Shown here: positions 1 through 8,357 of the stretch, in pieces
Numbering within the stretch: position 1 is the stretch's first letter
Layout: each line of letters opens with the position of its first letter
DNA from: Streptomyces broussonetiae
GTDB lineage: Bacteria > Actinomycetota > Actinomycetes > Streptomycetales > Streptomycetaceae
Reading direction: 5' to 3'
Length of the DNA: 64,000 nucleotides
NCBI RefSeq assembly: GCF_009796285.1
Contig: NZ_CP047020.1
Location: forward strand, 1,178,001-1,242,000
Notes under the pieces: generated by a model
What the model was told of the DNA's origin: nothing
What the model saw: the letters and a program-made list of their open reading frames with translations, nothing else
Databases searched by the model: none
Made by a program: the position numbers and the translations under genes

Positions 1-23
1 AGCCGGACGACGTCTTCCGCTGA

Positions 24-244
24 GCGGACACGGCCACAGCGGCCTCGACACGTGTACGACGTTTATCCGTGCGACAACCGGTCACTGTGCTCTGCGTGGG
101 TGCATGCTGGTGCCCACGCGTTCGTCTGCCTGCCGCAACCCAGCTGGCGGACCGGCTCGGGGCACGGTGGGATCGAAGCCGGTGCGCAGCGGCCCAGGGC
201 ACGCGAACGGCGTCGAGTCGGACCGCCTGGAGCCGCAGAAAGGG
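24..244. other. Left-edge intergenic region
   Basis: No gene is supported here. Bases 3-23 read as a plausible coding tail ending in TGA (PDDVFR then stop), so an upstream plus-strand gene may finish at the window edge. The rest should hold the promoter of the NADH dehydrogenase, but no convincing -35/-10 pair stands out. Confidence 0.35.
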
Positions 245-1627
245 ATGAACACCGTGACACGACCCAAGGTCCTGGTGGTTGGCGCAGGCTTCGCCGGAGT
301 CGAGTGCGTCCGCCGCCTGGAGCGGAAGCTCGGCCCCGACGAGGCGGACGTCACCCTGGTGACGCCGTACTCCTACCAGCTCTATCTGCCGCTGTTGCCC
401 CAGGTCGCCTCGGGCGTGCTCACCCCGCAGTCGATCGCCGTCAGCCTGCGCCGCAGCAAGAAGTACCGCACCCGGATCCTGCCGGGCGCCGCGGTCGGCG
501 TGGACCTGAAGGCCAAGGTGTGCGTGGTGCGCACCATCACCGACAAGCTCGTCAACGAGCCGTACGACTACATCGTGCTGGCCCCGGGCAGCGTGACCCG
601 CACCTTCGACATCCCGGGGCTGCTCGACCACGCCTTCGGGATGAAGACCCTCGCCGAGGCCGCCTACATCCGCGACCACGTCATCACCCAGCTCGACCTC
701 TCCGACGCCAGCGACGATCCGGCCGAGAAGGCCGCGCGGCTGCAGTTCGTGGTGGTCGGCGGCGGCTACGCGGGCACCGAGACCACTGCCTGTCTGCAAC
801 GGCTCACGCACGCGGCCGTGCAGCGCTATCCGCGTCTCGACCCCGGCCTGATCAAATGGCATCTGATCGACATCGCGCCGCGGCTCATGCCCGAGCTGGG
901 CGAGAAACTCGGCCGCAGCGCGCAGGAGATCCTGCGCCGGCGCGGGGTCGACGTGTCGCTGGGGGTGTCGATCGACAAGGCCGGTGCGCAGGAGGTCACC
1001 TTCACCGACGGCCGGGTGGTGCCGACGCACACGCTGATCTGGACGGCCGGTGTGGCCGCGAGCCCGCTGATCGGCACGCTCGGCGCGGAGACGGTCCGCG
1101 GGCGGCTGGCGGTCACCGCGGAGATGACGGTGCCCGGGCACGACGGTGTGTTCGCGCTCGGGGACGCGGCCGCCGTGCCCGACCTGGCCAAGGACGAGAA
1201 GGGCGCGATCTGCCCGCCCACCGCGCAGCACTCCATGCGGCAGGGCAAGAAGGTCGCCGACAACGTCATCGCGACCCTGCGGGGCGAGCCCCTGATGCCG
1301 TACGTGCACAAGGATCTCGGGCTCGTCGTCGACCTCGGCGGCAGGGACGCCGTGTCCAAGCCGCTCGGCATCGAGCTGCGCGGACTGCCCGCCCAGGCGG
1401 TGGCCCGCGGTTACCACTGGTCGGCGCTGCGCACCAATGTGGCCAAGACCCGCGTGATGACCAACTGGCTGCTGAACGCGGTCGCCGGCGACGACTTCGT
1501 CCGCACCGGCTTCCAGGCCCGCAGGCCCGCCAGGCTGAAGGACTTCGAGCACTCGGACTCGTACCTGACACCGGAGCAGGTGCGGGCCCAGGTGGAGGGC
1601 GGGGCCGGCAAGACCGGGAAGGGGTGA
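245..1627 (+). CDS. ndh: Type II NADH dehydrogenase (NDH-2), FAD-dependent
   Basis: A 460-residue single-subunit NADH:quinone oxidoreductase, which would feed electrons from NADH to menaquinone at the inner face of the membrane without pumping protons. Two dinucleotide-binding folds are visible: the FAD motif VVGAGFAG near residues 11-18 and the NADH motif VVGGGYAGTE near residue 170. The flavin-closing GVFALGDAA stretch is also present. The ATG at 245 is chosen because an AGAAAGGG ribosome site precedes it and the FAD motif then sits close to the N-terminus. The open frame extends upstream to 104 but encodes low-complexity residues. Length matches NDH-2. An oxidoreductase acting on another electron acceptor cannot be excluded. 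Confidence 0.9.
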   Translation: MNTVTRPKVLVVGAGFAGVECVRRLERKLGPDEADVTLVTPYSYQLYLPLLPQVASGVLTPQSIAVSLRRSKKYRTRILPGAAVGVDLKAKVCVVRTITDKLVNEPYDYIVLAPGSVTRTFDIPGLLDHAFGMKTLAEAAYIRDHVITQLDLSDASDDPAEKAARLQFVVVGGGYAGTETTACLQRLTHAAVQRYPRLDPGLIKWHLIDIAPRLMPELGEKLGRSAQEILRRRGVDVSLGVSIDKAGAQEVTFTDGRVVPTHTLIWTAGVAASPLIGTLGAETVRGRLAVTAEMTVPGHDGVFALGDAAAVPDLAKDEKGAICPPTAQHSMRQGKKVADNVIATLRGEPLMPYVHKDLGLVVDLGGRDAVSKPLGIELRGLPAQAVARGYHWSALRTNVAKTRVMTNWLLNAVAGDDFVRTGFQARRPARLKDFEHSDSYLTPEQVRAQVEGGAGKTGKG

Positions 1628-1639
1628 GGGCCCGGCGCC

Positions 1640-1686
1640 TCCAGGGGGCACGGGGAACTGCGCGACCAGCCGAGACGATTGCCGCA
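1640..1686 (+). repeat. Copy of the widespread Streptomyces intergenic repeat (GGGGAACTGCGCGACCAGCC family)
   Basis: The stretch just after the ndh stop contains CGGGGAACTGCGCGACCAGC, a sequence I recognise as the conserved core of a repeat found between many Streptomyces genes, usually behind a GC-rich hairpin that may end transcription. The hairpin half here (GGCGCC...GGGGGC) is degenerate. Recognition is from memory and was not searched. Confidence 0.6.
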
Positions 1687-1788
1687 GACGTACGACGGCG
1701 CATGACCCCGACCGAGGGCAACAAGGTCGCGCACTCGTGCGATGCTGGGACGTAGATCGATTTCTGGTACGGGAGAGAGCGCGGCGGC

Positions 1789-4056
1789 GTGAGGGCAGCG
1801 GGACGGTCGGGTCGGGTACGGATGCGGGACCGGCTCGCGGCATCGGATCCCGGGCTGCTGCGGCTGACCGCGGGGCTGCGCACGGTCGTCGCGATCGCCC
1901 TCACCCTCGCCGTCCTGGCCGCCCTGCGGGTGCCGGTGCCGCATCTGGTCGCCGGTGCCATGGCGGCGATGGTGTCGACCTTCGCCATCCGGGAGAAGCA
2001 GCGTTCGCAGCAGGCCGTCACGCTCGCGCTCGGCCTGCCGGTGGCGCTGGCCTCGGTGTCGCTGGGCGCGCTGCTCAACGAACGGGTCGTCATCGGCGAC
2101 CTGTTCTTCGTCGCCCTCATCTTCGCCGCGGTCTACAGCCGCCGGTTCGGCGACCGCGGGACGGCGCTGGGGCTGATCGGCTTCCAGATCTACTTCCTCT
2201 CCCTGTTCGTGCACGCGACCGGCTCCGCGCTGCCCGGACTGTACGGGGTCATCTGCATGGCGTTCGCGTGCAGCGCCCTCGCCCGCTTCGTGCTGCTGCC
2301 GCAGACCCCCGCGGGCACGCTGGACCGGCTGCGGGGCGCCTTCCGTGCCCGGCTCGCCCAGCTGATCGCCGTACAGGCCGAGTTGCTGGACGCCGGCCCG
2401 GACGAGGTGGACAAGGTCCTCGAGGACCTGCGCACCGCCACCGCCCGGCTGCACGAGACAGCGCTACTGATCCAGGGGCGGCTGGAGGACGGCACCTCCG
2501 ACCCGGCGGTGGCCCGGCTGCTCCAGCGCCGCATCGCCGACGCCGAGATCGCCTCCGAGCGGCTCGGTCTGCTGCTGCTCACCGCGCGCAGCGCCGAGCG
2601 GACCGACACCCTCACCCTGCACCTGCCGGGCGCCGCGCTGCCCTCCGGCGGTGCGCTGCCGGTGCAGGACGAGGCGACGGTGGCACTGCGCCGGGACCTT
2701 AGGTCGCTGCGGCAGCTGATGCTGCGGCCGGTCGGCGAGGCCCGGGGCACGGCGCTCGCCCATGTGCGCAACCGGCTGCTCGGCTACCGCGAGGAGGAGA
2801 ACCTGCCGAAGGCCTCCCCGGCCGTGCAGGACGTCTTCCGTGGCCTCGGCGAGGCGGCCCGGGCCGCGCTGGGGCTGCGGGTCGCCCTGGACGAGGCGCC
2901 GGCCGGGGCGGACGACAGCCCGGCGACCATCCGCTCGCGCGAGGAACTGGACGCGGAGGACGCCGCGATCGAGGCCGGCGAGGAGGACGAGAAGCCGGAG
3001 CCGACGGGGCTGCGGCGGCCCACGACACGGGCTGCGGTCCAGGTGGCCGTCGGCTCCTCGCTGGCCATCGTCGGCGGCGAGCTGCTGTCCAGCCAGCGCT
3101 GGTACTGGGCGGTGCTGACCTGCTGGATCGTGTTCATCAACACCGCCTCCACCGGCGAGATCCTGGTGAAGGGCTACCGTCGGCTGCTGGGCACGGTGCT
3201 CGGCGTGGTGGCCGGCATCGGGCTGGCCGGGCTGGTCGGGCAGCACACCTGGACGGCGTTCGCGCTGGTGCTGTTGTTCATCTTCGCGATGTTCTACACG
3301 GCTCCCCTGTCGTACACGCTGATGTCGTTCTTCGTCACGGCCATGCTCGGACTGCTGTACACGCTGCTGAACACCTACACCTTGTCGGTTCTGGTGCTGC
3401 GGATCGAGGAGACGGCGCTCGGCGCGGTCTGCGGGGTGATCGCGGCGGCGGTGGTGCTGCCGATCCACACCGACCGCCGTACCAACGAACTGCTCGTGGA
3501 GGTGCTGGACCGGCTGGAGGGCGTCACCCGGGCCGCCGTCGACCAGTTGAGCGGTGGGGCCGGTGCGGATCTGGTGGAGCAGGCGCGCGATCTGGACCAG
3601 GCGCTGGCGGATCTGCGCGCGGCCATCGACCCGCTGACGCATCCGATCACCCCGCTGCGCTCGCGCCGCAACACCGCCCGGTACGTGGTGGCGCTGCTGG
3701 AGACCTGCGCCTACCACGCGCGCTCCCTCGCGGCCACGGCCGAGCTGCTGCCGACACACCCGTCGATCGCCGCGGATCCCCGGCTGAGCGGGGCGTGCGC
3801 GCGGATCCTGCACAACATCGAGGCGATCGCGGCGCATGTCGCCGACCCGCGCTCCACGGCGGTCATGGAGAGCGGCCGGAGCATCGCCTCGATGCTGGAG
3901 CCGGGCACCCTGCGCACCCCGCGCTACGGCCGGGTGACCGACCGGGTGCTGCGTCATCTCCAGCGCCTGGACGAGGCGGTCTCGGGTCTGGCCCGGCCGC
4001 TCGGCATCCCCGGGCCGGACGCCCGGGCGGGCGGGAAGGTGAAACAGGTCACGTGA
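1789..4056 (+). CDS. FUSC-family integral membrane protein (aromatic acid exporter-like)
   Basis: A 755-residue protein with two hydrophobic blocks. The first (about residues 22-180) and the second (about 415-565) each hold several membrane helices. They are separated by a charged cytoplasmic region of about 230 residues rich in Arg, Glu and Leu. This duplicated arrangement is that of the fusaric-acid-resistance / p-hydroxybenzoate exporter family. The substrate cannot be told from sequence. The GTG at 1789 has a GGGAGAGAG site nine bases upstream; an ATG at 1822 is an alternative. It is separated from ndh by 161 bp, so it may or may not share its transcript. Confidence 0.8.
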   Translation: MRAAGRSGRVRMRDRLAASDPGLLRLTAGLRTVVAIALTLAVLAALRVPVPHLVAGAMAAMVSTFAIREKQRSQQAVTLALGLPVALASVSLGALLNERVVIGDLFFVALIFAAVYSRRFGDRGTALGLIGFQIYFLSLFVHATGSALPGLYGVICMAFACSALARFVLLPQTPAGTLDRLRGAFRARLAQLIAVQAELLDAGPDEVDKVLEDLRTATARLHETALLIQGRLEDGTSDPAVARLLQRRIADAEIASERLGLLLLTARSAERTDTLTLHLPGAALPSGGALPVQDEATVALRRDLRSLRQLMLRPVGEARGTALAHVRNRLLGYREEENLPKASPAVQDVFRGLGEAARAALGLRVALDEAPAGADDSPATIRSREELDAEDAAIEAGEEDEKPEPTGLRRPTTRAAVQVAVGSSLAIVGGELLSSQRWYWAVLTCWIVFINTASTGEILVKGYRRLLGTVLGVVAGIGLAGLVGQHTWTAFALVLLFIFAMFYTAPLSYTLMSFFVTAMLGLLYTLLNTYTLSVLVLRIEETALGAVCGVIAAAVVLPIHTDRRTNELLVEVLDRLEGVTRAAVDQLSGGAGADLVEQARDLDQALADLRAAIDPLTHPITPLRSRRNTARYVVALLETCAYHARSLAATAELLPTHPSIAADPRLSGACARILHNIEAIAAHVADPRSTAVMESGRSIASMLEPGTLRTPRYGRVTDRVLRHLQRLDEAVSGLARPLGIPGPDARAGGKVKQVT

Positions 4057-4067
4057 CCCGCTCCGGA

Positions 4068-4097
4068 TTGCACATATGCAGTCCGGATGGTTTATCG
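4068..4097 (+). promoter_or_regulatory. Promoter of the small RNA at about 4104
   Basis: TTGCAC at 4068-4073 is followed after 17 bases by TTTATC at 4091-4096, an AT-rich stretch that stands out in this GC-rich sequence. A TCCGGAT heptamer is directly repeated 20 bp apart (4062-4068 and 4082-4088). The predicted start near 4103 coincides with the 5' side of the first hairpin of the downstream RNA. Confidence 0.5.
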
Positions 4098-4103
4098 TTC
4101 ATA

Positions 4104-4205
4104 CATACGTGATGCCGGAGTGGACCGGAACCGCCTTTCCCCTCCCTCCCTGCGTCACCAAGAGCAGCCCTGGCTGGCTTCCCCCGTCCAGCCAGGGCTT
4201 TCTTC
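4104..4205 (+). ncRNA. Probable small RNA with C-rich hairpin loops (6C-RNA-like)
   Basis: This non-coding stretch folds as two hairpins. In the first, GTGATGC (4109-4115) pairs with GCGTCAC (4152-4158) around a pyrimidine-rich loop with runs of C (4131-4150). The second is a perfect 12-bp stem (4166-4177 with 4188-4199) whose 10-base loop carries five consecutive C, followed by TTTCTT, which makes it a terminator. Two stem-loops displaying C runs are the hallmark of the actinobacterial 6C small RNA, whose C loops are thought to base-pair with G-rich ribosome sites. A promoter lies in the right place upstream. Family assignment is by pattern; a covariance-model search was not possible. Confidence 0.55.
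4166..4203 (+). terminator. Rho-independent terminator of the small RNA
   Basis: Perfect inverted repeat AGCCCTGGCTGG / CCAGCCAGGGCT separated by ten bases and followed directly by a T-rich tail. This is one of the few terminators in the window with a T tail. It would also end read-through from the FUSC gene. Confidence 0.85.
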
Positions 4206-4337
4206 TGCCCGCACGCGCCACCGGACAGGTGATCCGGCACGCGGTGCCACGCCCTTCGAGGTGCCCGGAACGGCGGCAGCGGCTGAAATGGGCTTGACGA
4301 AACCACCCGCACCGCCGCCGGTGAGGAGCCCCGCGCC

Positions 4338-4796
4338 ATGACCAAAGCGATCAAACTGCTCACCGCCCTGCCCCAGGCGCAACGCGAGCGCCTGATGGAG
4401 CTGGCCGAGGAGGTCTCCTTCCCGGAGGACACCCGCATCTTCGAGGCGGGCGGCACCGCCGACCGGTTCTGGGTGATCCGCTCCGGCGCGGTCCATCTGG
4501 ACACACAGGTCACCTCCCGGCAGCGGGTGACGGTGGCCACGCTCGGCGCGGGCGACCTGCTCGGCTGGTCCTGGCTGTTCCCGCCGTACCAGTGGGACTT
4601 CGGTGCGGTCGCCTTCAGCAACGTACGGGCCTACCAGTTCGACGGGCCCTCCGTGCTCGCGCTGTGCGTGGAGGATCCGCTGCTCGGGCTGTCGCTGGTG
4701 CGGACGGTGGCCGAGGTCCTCGCGGGCCGGCTGGAGACGACCCGCGGCAAGCTGATGGACCAGTACGCGATCCGGCGGCGCACCGGTCTGCTGTGA
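4338..4796 (+). CDS. Stand-alone cyclic-nucleotide-binding-domain protein (Crp/Fnr type, no DNA-binding domain)
   Basis: This 152-residue protein is one beta-barrel effector domain of the Crp family (about residues 15-130), with the pattern FEAGGTADRFWVIRSGAV and a later GAGDLLGWSW. It ends soon after the long helix (ETTRGKLMDQ), where a full Crp would continue into a helix-turn-helix, so it cannot bind DNA in the usual way. It may sense a small ligand and act on a partner protein. GAGGAG sits nine bases before the ATG. Similar small proteins occur next to redox genes in actinobacteria, but the partner here is unknown. Confidence 0.75.
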   Translation: MTKAIKLLTALPQAQRERLMELAEEVSFPEDTRIFEAGGTADRFWVIRSGAVHLDTQVTSRQRVTVATLGAGDLLGWSWLFPPYQWDFGAVAFSNVRAYQFDGPSVLALCVEDPLLGLSLVRTVAEVLAGRLETTRGKLMDQYAIRRRTGLL

Positions 4797-4839
4797 GCCG
4801 GTCTGCTGTGACGCAGCCCCGGTGTGCGGCCGGGCCCGT

Positions 4840-6141
4840 TCAGATCCGGTAGCGCCTGAGCGCCGGCACCGCGGCGGCCAGGGCCAGCATCACCACCACG
4901 ACCAGCGCCCCGCCGCCCGCCACGGCCGCCCGGGGGCCGAAGGCGGATCCCGCGGTGCCGTGCAGGACGTCGGCCAGGCGCGGTCCGCCCGCGACGACCA
5001 CCGTGAACACGCCCTGCATCCGGCCGCGCATCTCGTCGGTCGCGGCCGACAGCAGGATCGCTCCGCGGAACACCATCGAGACCATGTCGGCGACCCCTGC
5101 CAGGGCGAGGAAGCCCATGGCGACCCACAGGTTCCCGCTCAGCCCGGCCCCGGCGACGGCCACACCCCAGCCGACGACCGCTCCGATCACCATCCAGCCG
5201 TGCCGGCGGGCCCGCGAGAACACCCCGGAGAACAGTCCGCCGAGCACCGCGCCGACCGGGATGCCCGCGAACAGCACACCGAGCGCGAGGCCCTCGCCGT
5301 AGGAGTGGTAGGTCTGGGCGGCCAGCTGCGGGAACAGCGCCCGGGGCATGCCGAACACCATGGCCACGATGTCGGCGAGGAAGGACAGCAACAGCACCTT
5401 GTGCCGGGATATGTAGCGGAAGCCCTCGGCTATCTGGCGGATCCCGGCCCTGCGGGCGGCGACCTCGCCGAGCGGCGGCAGCGCCGGAAGACGGAAGACG
5501 GCCCAGACGGTGACGCACAGCGCCAGGGCGTCGATGAGATACAGCTCGGGCAGCCCGATGACCGGGATGAGGACACCGGCGAGCAGCGGGCCCGCCACCA
5601 GCCCGGTCTGCGTCACGGTGGAGCCGAGAGCGTTGGCCGCGGGCAGTTCCGCGGCGGGCACCAGCCGGGCGATGGAGGCGTTGCGGGCCGGGGCGTTGAG
5701 ACCGAAGAACGCCTGCTGGAGCGCGAGCAGCACCATGAGGACGGCGACCGAGTCCAGACCCGTGACCGCCTGCGCCCAGAACAGCACCGAGGTCACCGCG
5801 ATGCCGCTGTTGGTGACCAGCAGCAGCTTGCGCCGGTCCACGGTGTCGGCGACGGCCCCGCCCCACAGCGCGAAGGCCACCATGGGCACGAGGCCGGCCA
5901 GGCTCGCGTAGCCGACCCAGGCCGAGGAGTGGGTGATGTCGTAGATCTGCTTGGGTACGGCGACGGCGGTGAGCTGGCTGCCGACGGCGGTGACGATGGT
6001 CGACGTCCACAGGCGCCGGTAGGCGGGGATGCGCAGGGGGCGGGTGTCCATCGCCCAGCGGCGCCAGCCGCGCCGGGGCTCGGCCGCCGCCTCCTGCCCA
6101 GCGGCGCCGGATCGGGTGGTGCTGCTCTCGCTCGTGTCCAC
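4840..6141 (-). CDS. MFS transporter (enterobactin-exporter / multidrug-like)
   Basis: A 433-residue membrane protein with about twelve hydrophobic helices. It starts after a polar N-terminal 45 residues. A motif of the A type (VADTVDRRKLLLV) lies in the loop after helix 2, as in EntS-like drug or siderophore exporters. It probably exports a small molecule by proton antiport; the substrate is unknown. The start is GTG at 6141 with AGGA upstream. No regulator is adjacent on its strand; the palindrome TTCGCGAA at 6174-6181 ahead of it may be an operator. Confidence 0.8.
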   Translation of the reverse strand: MDTSESSTTRSGAAGQEAAAEPRRGWRRWAMDTRPLRIPAYRRLWTSTIVTAVGSQLTAVAVPKQIYDITHSSAWVGYASLAGLVPMVAFALWGGAVADTVDRRKLLLVTNSGIAVTSVLFWAQAVTGLDSVAVLMVLLALQQAFFGLNAPARNASIARLVPAAELPAANALGSTVTQTGLVAGPLLAGVLIPVIGLPELYLIDALALCVTVWAVFRLPALPPLGEVAARRAGIRQIAEGFRYISRHKVLLLSFLADIVAMVFGMPRALFPQLAAQTYHSYGEGLALGVLFAGIPVGAVLGGLFSGVFSRARRHGWMVIGAVVGWGVAVAGAGLSGNLWVAMGFLALAGVADMVSMVFRGAILLSAATDEMRGRMQGVFTVVVAGGPRLADVLHGTAGSAFGPRAAVAGGGALVVVVMLALAAAVPALRRYRI

Positions 6142-6222
6142 GGGTGTCCTGGTTGCTCGTTACATCTTTTCGATTCGCGAACTAACTATCTCAGGATCAC
6201 CGTGCGGTCGGCACCGGTCGGC

Positions 6223-6837
6223 TCAGGATCCGGCCAGGAGAAGGGCGCCCATGGCGAGCATGGTGACCGCCACCAGGGCGTCCAGCACCCGCCAGGCGCC
6301 GGGCCGGGCCAGGAAGCGGCCGAGCAGCCGGGCGCCGAAGCCGAGCGCGGCGAACCAGCACAGGCTGGCGCACGCGGCTCCGAGCCCGAAGGTCCAGCGC
6401 AGCGCGCCCCGGTCGGCGGCGAGTGAGCCGAGCAGGAACACCGTGTCCAGGTAGACGTGCGGATTGAGCCAGGTCATGGCCAGACAGGTGAGCACCGCCC
6501 GGCGCCGGGAGCCGGCCGCCTCGCCCTCCGTGCGCAGACCGGTGCCGGGCCTGAGCACCCGGCGGGCGGCGAGGGCGCCGTAGCACAGCAGGAAGGCGCC
6601 GCCGACGATCCCGACCGCGCGGACCGCGCCGGGCCAGGCCACCACGACCGCCCCGACCCCGCCCACGCCGAGCGCGATGAGCACCGCGTCGGACAGCGCG
6701 CAGATGCCGACCACGGCGAGCACGGCGTCCCGGCGCACCCCCTGGCGCAGGACGAAGGCGTTCTGAGCGCCGATGGCGACGATCAAGGAGAGTCCGCTGC
6801 CGAATCCGGCGGCTGCGGCGGTCAGTGCGTGGTTCAT
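6223..6837 (-). CDS. LysE/ArgO-type amino acid exporter
   Basis: A 204-residue protein with six hydrophobic helices. The N-terminal GxGLSLIVAIGAQNAFVLRQG signature (residues about 13-33) is typical of the LysE/ArgO family, which exports arginine or lysine when they accumulate. It is divergent from a LysR-type regulator of the ArgP/LysG subfamily, the classic exporter/regulator arrangement. ATG start at 6837. Substrate (basic amino acid) is inferred from the family and the neighbour. Confidence 0.88.
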   Translation of the reverse strand: MNHALTAAAAGFGSGLSLIVAIGAQNAFVLRQGVRRDAVLAVVGICALSDAVLIALGVGGVGAVVVAWPGAVRAVGIVGGAFLLCYGALAARRVLRPGTGLRTEGEAAGSRRRAVLTCLAMTWLNPHVYLDTVFLLGSLAADRGALRWTFGLGAACASLCWFAALGFGARLLGRFLARPGAWRVLDALVAVTMLAMGALLLAGS

Positions 6838-6873
6838 GCCGTCGACACTAGGAAAGGCATCTGCGCAAGTACA

Positions 6874-6899
6874 GCTAAAGATTCTTACGTATCCTTAGC
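6874..6899. promoter_or_regulatory. LysR-type operator between exporter and regulator genes
   Basis: An inverted repeat GCTAAAGAT / ATCCTTAGC with eight bases between the arms and a single mismatch, placed in the 69-bp divergent gap and immediately before the regulator start. Position and form suit an ArgP/LysG binding site controlling lysE. The AT-rich content contrasts with the flanks. Confidence 0.6.
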
Positions 6900-6906
6900 G
6901 TTTGTG

Positions 6907-7788
6907 ATGACAGATCTTCCCCTGGAACAGGTACGGACGCTGCTCGCGGTGGTGGACGAGGGCACCTTCGACGCCGCCGCGGCGGCCCTGCATGTGACGC
7001 CGTCGGCGGTCAGCCAGCGGGTCAAGGCGCTCGAGCAGCGCACGGGCCGAGTGCTGCTGGAGCGCACCAAGCCGGTGCGGCCCACGGAGTCCGGGGCGGT
7101 GCTGGTGCGCTTCGCCCGGCAGCTGGCGCGGCTGGAGCAGGACGCGTGGGGCGAGCTGGGGCTGAGCGGCGCCGGAGAGCCGACCCGGGTGTCGGTCGCG
7201 GTCAACGCGGACTCGCTGGCCACCTGGTTCCTGCGGGCGCTGACCCGGGTGGCGGGGCTCTGCTTCGAACTGCACCGGGAGGACGAGGGCCACACGGCGG
7301 CGCTGCTGCGCGAGGGGCTGGTGATGGCGGCGGTGACCGCCCTGCCCGAACCCGTGCCGGGGTGCACGGTCCGGCCGCTCGGCAGGATGCGCTATCTGCC
7401 GGTCGCCGCGCCGGAGTTCGCGCGACGGCACCTGGACGGACCGCTGGCGCGGCTGCTGCCGAAGGCGCCGGTCGTGGTCTTCGACCGCAAGGACGACATC
7501 CAGGACGGCTTCGTACGCCGGCTGGGCCACGGGGCCGCGAGCCCCCTGAGGCACTATGTGCCCACCTCCGAGGGGTTCGCCGAAGCGGTCGCCGCGGGCC
7601 TCGGTTGGGGCCTGGTCCCCGAGGCCCAGGCCGGACCGCTGCTGGCCGAGGACCGGCTGCACCTCCTCGCCCCCGGGAAGTGGGTGGACGTCACCCTGTA
7701 CTGGCAGCAGTGGAAGCTCGACTCCCCCGCGCTCGCGGCCCTGGCCGGCGCGGTGACGGCGACAGCGGCCGAGTCACTGCGCCGCTGA
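6907..7788 (+). CDS. LysR-family regulator, ArgP/LysG type
   Basis: A 293-residue LysR protein. The winged helix-turn-helix spans residues about 4-62 (FDAAAAALHVTPSAVSQRVKALEQRTGRVLLERT) and the effector-binding domain occupies the remainder. Proteins of this subgroup (ArgP, LysG, IciA) sense arginine or lysine and switch on the divergent exporter. The ATG at 6907 is adopted; a GTG at 6904 directly in front is possible, which would make the message nearly leaderless. The shared 69-bp control region carries the dyad described at 6874-6899. Confidence 0.88.
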   Translation: MTDLPLEQVRTLLAVVDEGTFDAAAAALHVTPSAVSQRVKALEQRTGRVLLERTKPVRPTESGAVLVRFARQLARLEQDAWGELGLSGAGEPTRVSVAVNADSLATWFLRALTRVAGLCFELHREDEGHTAALLREGLVMAAVTALPEPVPGCTVRPLGRMRYLPVAAPEFARRHLDGPLARLLPKAPVVVFDRKDDIQDGFVRRLGHGAASPLRHYVPTSEGFAEAVAAGLGWGLVPEAQAGPLLAEDRLHLLAPGKWVDVTLYWQQWKLDSPALAALAGAVTATAAESLRR

Positions 7789-8090
7789 CCGGCCGGACGC
7801 CGCAATCCTGGCGTCCGACCGGTGCCGGGCGGCCGGGGGCGGGGTACGGTGGTCCGACGGCGGCGCGGCTGAGCGGCCCGCCCGGTCGTCGCCACCCAAC
7901 TCCGCGCCTCCGGCGCCCGGTCGGGCACAGGCGTCCTCGCCCAGCGGCCCATCCGCCCCGTTCTTTGGCCTGATTTCCGGCGGTTGCCCCGTTTCCCGCC
8001 GCGCTGACCGGTCACCCGAACCCTCAGAACGGTTTTCGTCCCGCGCGGACGACCTCGATCCCATCCAGGAGACGAATCCAGGAGACTTCG
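7789..8090. other. Intergenic region upstream of the WhiB-like gene
   Basis: About 300 bp with no supportable gene. It should contain the whiB-like promoter. The final bases hold an 11-bp direct repeat (ATCCAGGAGAC at 8063-8073 and 8076-8086), which doubles the ribosome-binding AGGAG; the downstream copy is correctly spaced from the ATG. Confidence 0.5.
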
Positions 8091-8342
8091 ATGGACAACT
8101 GGCGTGACCATGCCGCCTGCCGTCACGTGGACCCCGACCTGTTCTTCCCCGTCGGCACCACCGGACCCGCGCTGGTGCAGACCGAACGGGCCAAGGCGGT
8201 GTGCGGCCTGTGCCCGGCCCGGGAGCCGTGCCTGGACTGGGCGTTGGAGACGGGCCAGAGCACGGGTATCTGGGGCGGCACCACCGAGATGGAGCGCCGT
8301 TCACTGCGGCGCCGGGCACATTCCCGGCCACACCTGCGCTGA
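8091..8342 (+). CDS. WhiB-family iron-sulfur transcription regulator
   Basis: An 83-residue WhiB-like protein. The four cluster-binding cysteines are present as C11, then C38-x2-C41-x5-C47, followed by the turn motif GIWGG (about residues 59-63) and a basic C-terminus for DNA contact. These proteins bind a [4Fe-4S] cluster and the primary sigma factor and sense redox change or NO. Length and the opening DWR/NWR-HAAC pattern resemble WblE more than WhiB or WhiD, but orthology is not certain. The gene is monocistronic and convergent with the histidine kinase. Confidence 0.88.
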   Translation: MDNWRDHAACRHVDPDLFFPVGTTGPALVQTERAKAVCGLCPAREPCLDWALETGQSTGIWGGTTEMERRSLRRRAHSRPHLR

Positions 8343-8357
8343 CCCGGAGCCGGGCAG

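Noticed and set aside
1..23. Tail of an upstream gene at the left edge
   Set aside because: The reading PDDVFR-stop is plausible but too short to support as a feature.
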